NCBI GenBank assembly: GCA_035582835.1
Contig: JAYKAV010002766.1
Coordinates: 3,782,685 to 3,846,684, forward strand
Source: Phoebastria nigripes
Taxonomy: Eukaryota > Chordata > Aves > Procellariiformes > Diomedeidae
DNA length: 64,000 nt
Reading direction: 5' to 3'
Each line of letters begins with the position of its first letter. Position 1 is the stretch's first letter. The notes under the pieces were generated by a model. It was not told where the DNA came from and did no database searches. It saw only the letters and a list, made by a program, of their open reading frames with translations. A program made the position numbers and the translations under genes. Of the stretch, positions 58,839 through 64,000 are shown one piece after another.

Positions 58839-60694
58839 CACACGAAAACTTGCTCCCTCCCCAATCACTTCATTGGTGCCAATTCTTTCAATTACGGTTT
58901 ACTTAAGAAATTTGGGGGTGGGGGTGTGCAAAATTTTAAGGTTAGAATGTTTGGCAATCACAATCATGTTTTATTGACGATATAAATAGAAGAGAATTGT
59001 ATATAGCACAGAGCTTGAAATTTAAATTTCAGAATGTATGTTAAGTCTCATATTACAAGTTTTGATGAGTCTAATTGGGGGCCAAGAAACAGTATCATTT
59101 GCAAGAGCAACAAAAGCACACTTTGAACTCTGCTTTCTGCCACGCTTGAAACCAAATAGAATGCAATTTCCTCTATGTTTCTGAAATCAGCTACATGTCA
59201 AGCTTCAGCCAATAGATTACGATTAAAATAACTTCCTGGAAAGTGGAACCCTTAGCTCTAGATTCTCTCAAGAGAGAAGAATAATCACCTGTCAATCTGC
59301 ACAGTGTTATCTTACAGCCCTAATGAGTACGCTCATCACTGAACTAATAGGAGAAATAAGGTACAGGACCACAACTACTATCTACAAACATGTTATATCA
59401 CAAAGGACAAGCTTGGGTGTCTAATTCCAGATGTATTACTGCACTAAGCACTTCTTTAGACCTTCTCTGGATCTTGCCCCATATTTCAGAAGTAATCTAC
59501 AATGTAAATCAAGATTAAGACAACACCTCTTAACCAGCACAAAATTTACATTTGCAAATGGACTTCAGCAAACCTATAATCATCAATTTGCATGCACAAT
59601 TTTGCAGGCTATCAACACTAAAAAAGGTACACAGTACATCAAGCCATTTCAGCTATTTAAAATTTTATGCTTAACTTACGACTAATAAATATAAACTTTC
59701 CACTCATTTTTGTTGTCCTAATTCAAAAATAGCAGTAAGATAAAAATTAGAAATGGTAGTCAATGATTTCACTGGAAGAGCACTCCACTGTTTAAACTGC
59801 AAAGGCAACACAATATAAACACAGAAGTCCAATGCAGCCAAGAAAGAATGTCAACATACACAACAAGGTAATCTCTGGAGACTGAATCTTCAATGTATAA
59901 TAACCAGGTCATATTCTTGAAGTTTATTACAGTCTTCTCCATACAAGTTCACTAAATCATCTTCTAAATAACTACTTACTCTGTAGCAAAACTGGCTGAA
60001 ATGACACTGAGGATCAGGAATAGGGGTTTTGGGGGGCTTGGTTGTTTTGGGTTTGGGGCTTTCCCCCCCTCCTTCTTTTTAAACAAGTTGTTCATGCATA
60101 GCTGCACTGTAACTCCTACAGGTTCAAGAGCTACATTTGCTGTACTTCCCCTTTCCAACTGCAACGGCTCTAAATCAGGAGAACTACCACAAACAAGAGG
60201 GCATCATACACCTGGTGGCTGCTGCTGAACAAAGTATCTAACAGGGTGCTCTTTCTTCAGTGGGGGCACCGGGGTATCACCCCTTCTTTTAGTCAACAAT
60301 TTTCCCAAAGTAGGTGGGAACTCAACTGTCTTTGAAAGCTCCACTTCTCTGTTACGTTTAACTCAGCTTGGCCAGGAGGTTGAAAATTACTGGCCAAACA
60401 GACAGTTTCCATACAGATGTCAGAAAAAAGGCAACACTTCTCTAAAGGCACTTTAAAACTTTTGAAAATCTTGCTTATTGCCTATCCCACATCAGGCTAC
60501 ACATCTGTGGCGATAGTTCTGGTCAGGAAGATCTTGCAACCTGGAAGAATTGGACATTGTTTTTCTCAAAGATTTCTTTTTCTACATAACTTGGTCATTT
60601 GAAGGCTTCAAATCATTCAATTGAAGCTAATACACTTGAATTTTTACGAACAGCCTTTAAGACTTAGAAACAGAATTGGGTCTTATGATCTGAG
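58839..60694. other. Unassigned non-coding sequence
   Basis: Contains a G-rich GGGGGTGGGGGTGTG patch near 58914-58928 and the G-run cluster at 60023-60058. No gene or named repeat is seen. Confidence 0.5.
60023..60058 (+). other. G-run cluster, possible G-quadruplex
   Basis: G4, TTTT, G6, a 12-base loop, G3, TTT, G4 on the plus strand, followed by C7 at 60063-60069. It meets a relaxed quadruplex rule because of the one long loop. Confidence 0.6.
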
Positions 60695-60905
60695 CTGTTT
60701 GGTTTAGAAACATAGGAAAACTTCAGTTAGAAGTGACTTCTGGAGATCATCTAGCTCAATTTTCTGCTACAAGCACAGGTATCTAAGGTGTGATCAGGTT
60801 GCTCAGAACTTTTCCTGGTCACCTTCTGAAAAAATCTCCACAGATGGCAACTCAGCATCCTCTCTGAGCAACCCGTCATTGTTCTTCCTGCACCTTCTCT
60901 GCTTG
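60695..60905 (-). mobile_element. Old CR1 LINE 3' fragment, reverse orientation
   Basis: On the plus strand it reads TTAGAAGTGACTTCTGGAGA, TCATCTAGCTCAATTTTCTG, then CAGGTTGCTCAGAAC, AAATCTCCACAGATGGCAAC and CTCTCTGAGCAACCCGTCAT. These are the reverse-complement landmarks of a CR1 3' UTR and the end of ORF2 (GGACCTCTGGAGATCATCTAG...CAGGTTGC...CTCTGGGCAACCTGTT). It is the only older LINE piece that I see in this orientation. Confidence 0.8.
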
Positions 60906-62819
60906 CTTTGTTTTCATTTATCAGTGTGAACTACAGAACCCAAATAGCTTTGAGAATTCTGAATTGTTGTGCAAAAACATAGCCTCAACAATAAAGAATC
61001 CCTGGAGGGACTAAAGGATTCTTGCTTTGCTCTATGACAAGCTTTACACTCGCAGTCTGCAACAAAACACATTTTTCTATCTGCCTGTCTTCTTGGAAAA
61101 TTAAGGCAGCTTACCCACAGTGTGTTTTAATTCTGGAATGAATGAAGGAGGAAGGCTTCAAAGCTATCACTGGTCTTTTATTTCATATGGCTGACAGTAC
61201 ACTTACACAGGTCATTCTCAGCAGTCAAGCTTTGCGTTACAAAGGGAAGTGACAGATCATCTACTGGATGTGAAAAGTCATGAAAATACACTTCATTCTC
61301 TCAATTTCATACAGCATAAAATAAATTACAATAAAATTCTATGTAAGAATTTACCTGATTGGATCCAGTCCCCCGCTTTAACATAGAACTGCTTTTTGGT
61401 CTTCGTAAACGACTAGTGATTTGCTATCTTGTACAGTTTTCAGAACCTGAAAAGTATATAATACCTGCAGCAAACATCAAGGTATTGCATCCTTATGGAA
61501 GCAGCAATCTGTAAAAACAAGATACTGATTCCTTTTCAAGAGTTCAGCAATCCAATCTATTTTTGCTAAAGTATCCTAAGGACAAAGGATACATTCCAAT
61601 TAAACTGCATAGGGCAGCTAGTAACAGAGAAGCTCTGTGACTGAGGTACCTTCTTTGACCAGCATTTGCCACTAAAGCTTATTTTTATGCAGCATTAACA
61701 ATGCAGAGAGTGCCTGAACCCAAGGGACCACAGAACAGAATCCTATGCTTGTAGATGGTGTTCTAAAAATCTCTCTAAAACGTTTTTGCATAAACTAATG
61801 GACAAAATAGGTTGTGATGATATAACAGAACCAACACTTCCATTACTATCTATAGAGAAACACTGAGGGCAGAACATAGGTAAAAAAAGAGAAATTCATT
61901 AAAAGCAATGTACAGTGACATACTATTTGCATAGTTTTAAATCTGAATAATAGTTAATGTATAAATATGCTCATTAGGAAAGTTAATGTTGCAGGCATCA
62001 AAATGTGGGGGTTTTTTCTCTTCAAATGCATTACTTCATTTTTCTGAAAAAATATTGCTACAGCCCGTAAACCAATAATTTAAAGAAATTTCAATATACT
62101 CAAAAAAAAAAAAAAAAAAACAAAAACAACACCCACCCCAAAAAAGGAAATTTGTTTCTAACTCATTTGAATATATGGAACACAAAGGAATATCAAGTCT
62201 GATCGCTTGTAAAAGTTTACATTTTCAGACACATTATATTGTTTTAAAAATCAAACAGGAGAACAAGTTTCTTTGGTAAACTGGAGTTACAAGCATGAAA
62301 GAATTATCAGATCCTCCTTTAACTGATACTATATGTAAATTAATAAATTACATGTGCTTCTTTCTGGTAAAAATCACATTTACAGGGAGTTAAAATTTGC
62401 TATTTACTAACTTTAACAAGACAATATAATATTTGGGTTGAAAGATCCGTAATGCAAGTTGTACTTTCCTCTATTTTCACATTTAGGAAACTTCTTTAGC
62501 TCTTCATGTCCCACGCTTTGGTAGCAACCTGTCCATCAAAACAGTGATAGCAATGGAAATGGAATCAAAATGTTTCATCTAGTGATGTCAGCTTATTCTT
62601 TTTTTAAGTGTAGTCTTTGGTTTCATTACACTTAAGTATTTTTTATTGGTGTTTGCACAGAAAAGGAGCAATGTGCATTTTAAAAGAACTGTGAAGAGTG
62701 CTACAGACAAAGTTGAGAATAATGTGCCTTTTCTTCCTGGAAAACCAGCCTATAGGAAAAAAAACATTCCAGTAATTTAGTTTAGCCCTACGTATAAAAT
62801 AACTGAAGTCAAGGTGCCA
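60906..62819. other. Unassigned non-coding sequence
   Basis: AT-rich, with an A19 run at 62102-62120. No gene or named repeat is seen. Confidence 0.55.
62102..62120. repeat. Poly(A) tract, A19
   Basis: Simple homopolymer followed by CAAAAACAACACCCACCCC. Confidence 0.92.
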
Positions 62820-63310
62820 GCGCTGTTATTATTTTTTCTGATGTTTTTGACACCAATGTGCTGAGCTTTATGGCATTCACAGTTTCAACAGCAGTGAGTT
62901 CCCACTTGGTATAGTCGTAATACTCCTTAATATTTTCATTTTGATGTAATTTGCAGCCCCAGCTTTTTAAATATCCGCTCTGTAATAATGTTTAATTTCA
63001 GGGGTCACTCCGCCAAGGAGTATATTAAAGCTTATAAAACTCATTTCCAAAGCTCAAATATCAAGCTGTGATCAGGTTAGGAGGGCAGCATCTGTGAATA
63101 TTTCATCTTTTATCATGCTGATAATAAGGAGATGACAGAGGCACATTATTACAATGAGAGAATTGCTCATTTCAGCCCTGGCTGCTGGAAGCTAGGGTCT
63201 GCAGTGTGTGTTACTCAATAAAATCAATTCTTATATGAAAAGCAAGTTTACTGAGCCACCACTGTGTCTTATTTGATTGTAATGAATAATATATGGACCC
63301 AAGAGCTTGC
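62820..63310. other. Candidate conserved non-coding element
   Basis: About 490 bp with no simple repeats, no transposon landmarks and mixed complex words. They include homeodomain-type TAAT/ATTA cores, an ACAATG SOX-type core (63152-63157) and paired TTATCA/TGATAA words. No open frame is worth reporting. The texture is like that of distal enhancers, but conservation cannot be judged from one sequence, so this is an inference. Confidence 0.3.
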
Positions 63311-64000
63311 GTATCTGGTAGGGAGAGGGAAAGGAAAAGGTTTAAGTTTGGAGGGGCACTTGAGTATAGACAATAATTTATCAAAACTGTATTTTATTGT
63401 TTAGAAGTAATGTTATGAGACTGCTGTTTGTTAGACTTATAATTTTGATAACAAATCTTAAACGTCCACTAACACAAAGACAGAACAAGTTCCTCTACTG
63501 GCAGAACAAGTTCCATCTTCCATTCATCTATTTACGCTCAACAAATAATGACCAACTAGTGTGACAGTTTAAGGATTACAACAGTTTCTGCTGCAGTCTC
63601 TTGTATCTTCAACTCATTTGGCCACATTTCACACTAATCTCTACCTAAAGAAGACACATTTGAGAAAAATCTCATCACTTTTTGTAAAAGAGGGAAAACA
63701 CCTCTCTATTAAAAAGTAGTAGCATCATACCTATTTTAAGAGGGACATAAGAAAAAAGGCTGAAATTCTCTTATCTCTTGGGTTATATACTACTACTATT
63801 TTTGCTTAAACATATTTATGCCATTTGAAAACTGCTTACTAAGAACAGAAATTTGGATAATTTCAGAGAACAAGACATAAATTTGGTAAATTTAACCATT
63901 GGTACTGTCGTATCTCCCCTGAACCCGTTTTATTCAAACTTCATTTGTTTCATGATTAAGATGTCAAATTGAAACAGCTTCACATCTTTTAAGCTATGAA
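63311..64000. other. Unassigned non-coding sequence
   Basis: A near-duplicate ACAGAACAAGTTCC / GCAGAACAAGTTCC pair occurs at about 63481-63514. No gene is seen up to the window edge. Confidence 0.5.

Noticed and set aside
59976..60228. Opposed 62- and 75-codon frames around the G-run cluster
   Set aside because: They are low-complexity translation of the G and C runs.

Overview
The window looks like bird nuclear DNA. It contains young CR1 LINE copies with the avian-type 3' end (degenerate ATTCTATG octamers) and two long-terminal-repeat insertions of kinds I recognise from neoavian genomes. It also holds several very old, degraded CR1/L3-type LINE remnants and two possible L2-type tails. Isolated N bases, and clusters of N inside repeats (15399-15544 and 27526-27542), suggest a draft assembly. 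I see no rRNA, tRNA, CRISPR array, bacterial-type operon or convincing host protein-coding exon. The background is AT-rich and non-coding, as expected for a long intron or an intergenic region.

Layout. 1-1159 is unassigned. 1160-1334 is a CR1 3' end. 2312-3329 is a solo LTR on the minus strand with a perfect 5-bp target duplication (ATTAG). Between its TATA-like box and its poly(A) signals lies a long minus-strand reading frame with 15-residue repeats. 8060-10110 is an old CR1/L3-like element of about 2 kb. 14385-14463 is an old LINE tail, followed directly by a younger CR1 (to 16625). That CR1 is split by a second CR1 inserted in the opposite orientation (15094-15694). 27283-27875 is a second solo LTR on the minus strand, followed by a 128-bp A/GAAA tract. 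Further old CR1/L3 pieces lie at 33840-34445, 36580-36830, 40330-40750 and 58215-58838. Shorter LINE tails lie near 19530, 34850, 46935 and 56190, and a minus-strand CR1 piece lies at 60695-60905. The end of the window (62820-63310) is repeat-free, complex AT-rich sequence that could be a conserved non-coding element.

The genes do not work together as a system. The only protein-coding information I can support is broken transposon sequence. The points most worth a second look are the reading frame inside the first LTR, the nested CR1 pair whose host frame is still open apart from small lesions, the strong plus-strand bias of LINE remnants, and the candidate conserved block at the right end. 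I did not find a convincing new biological system.
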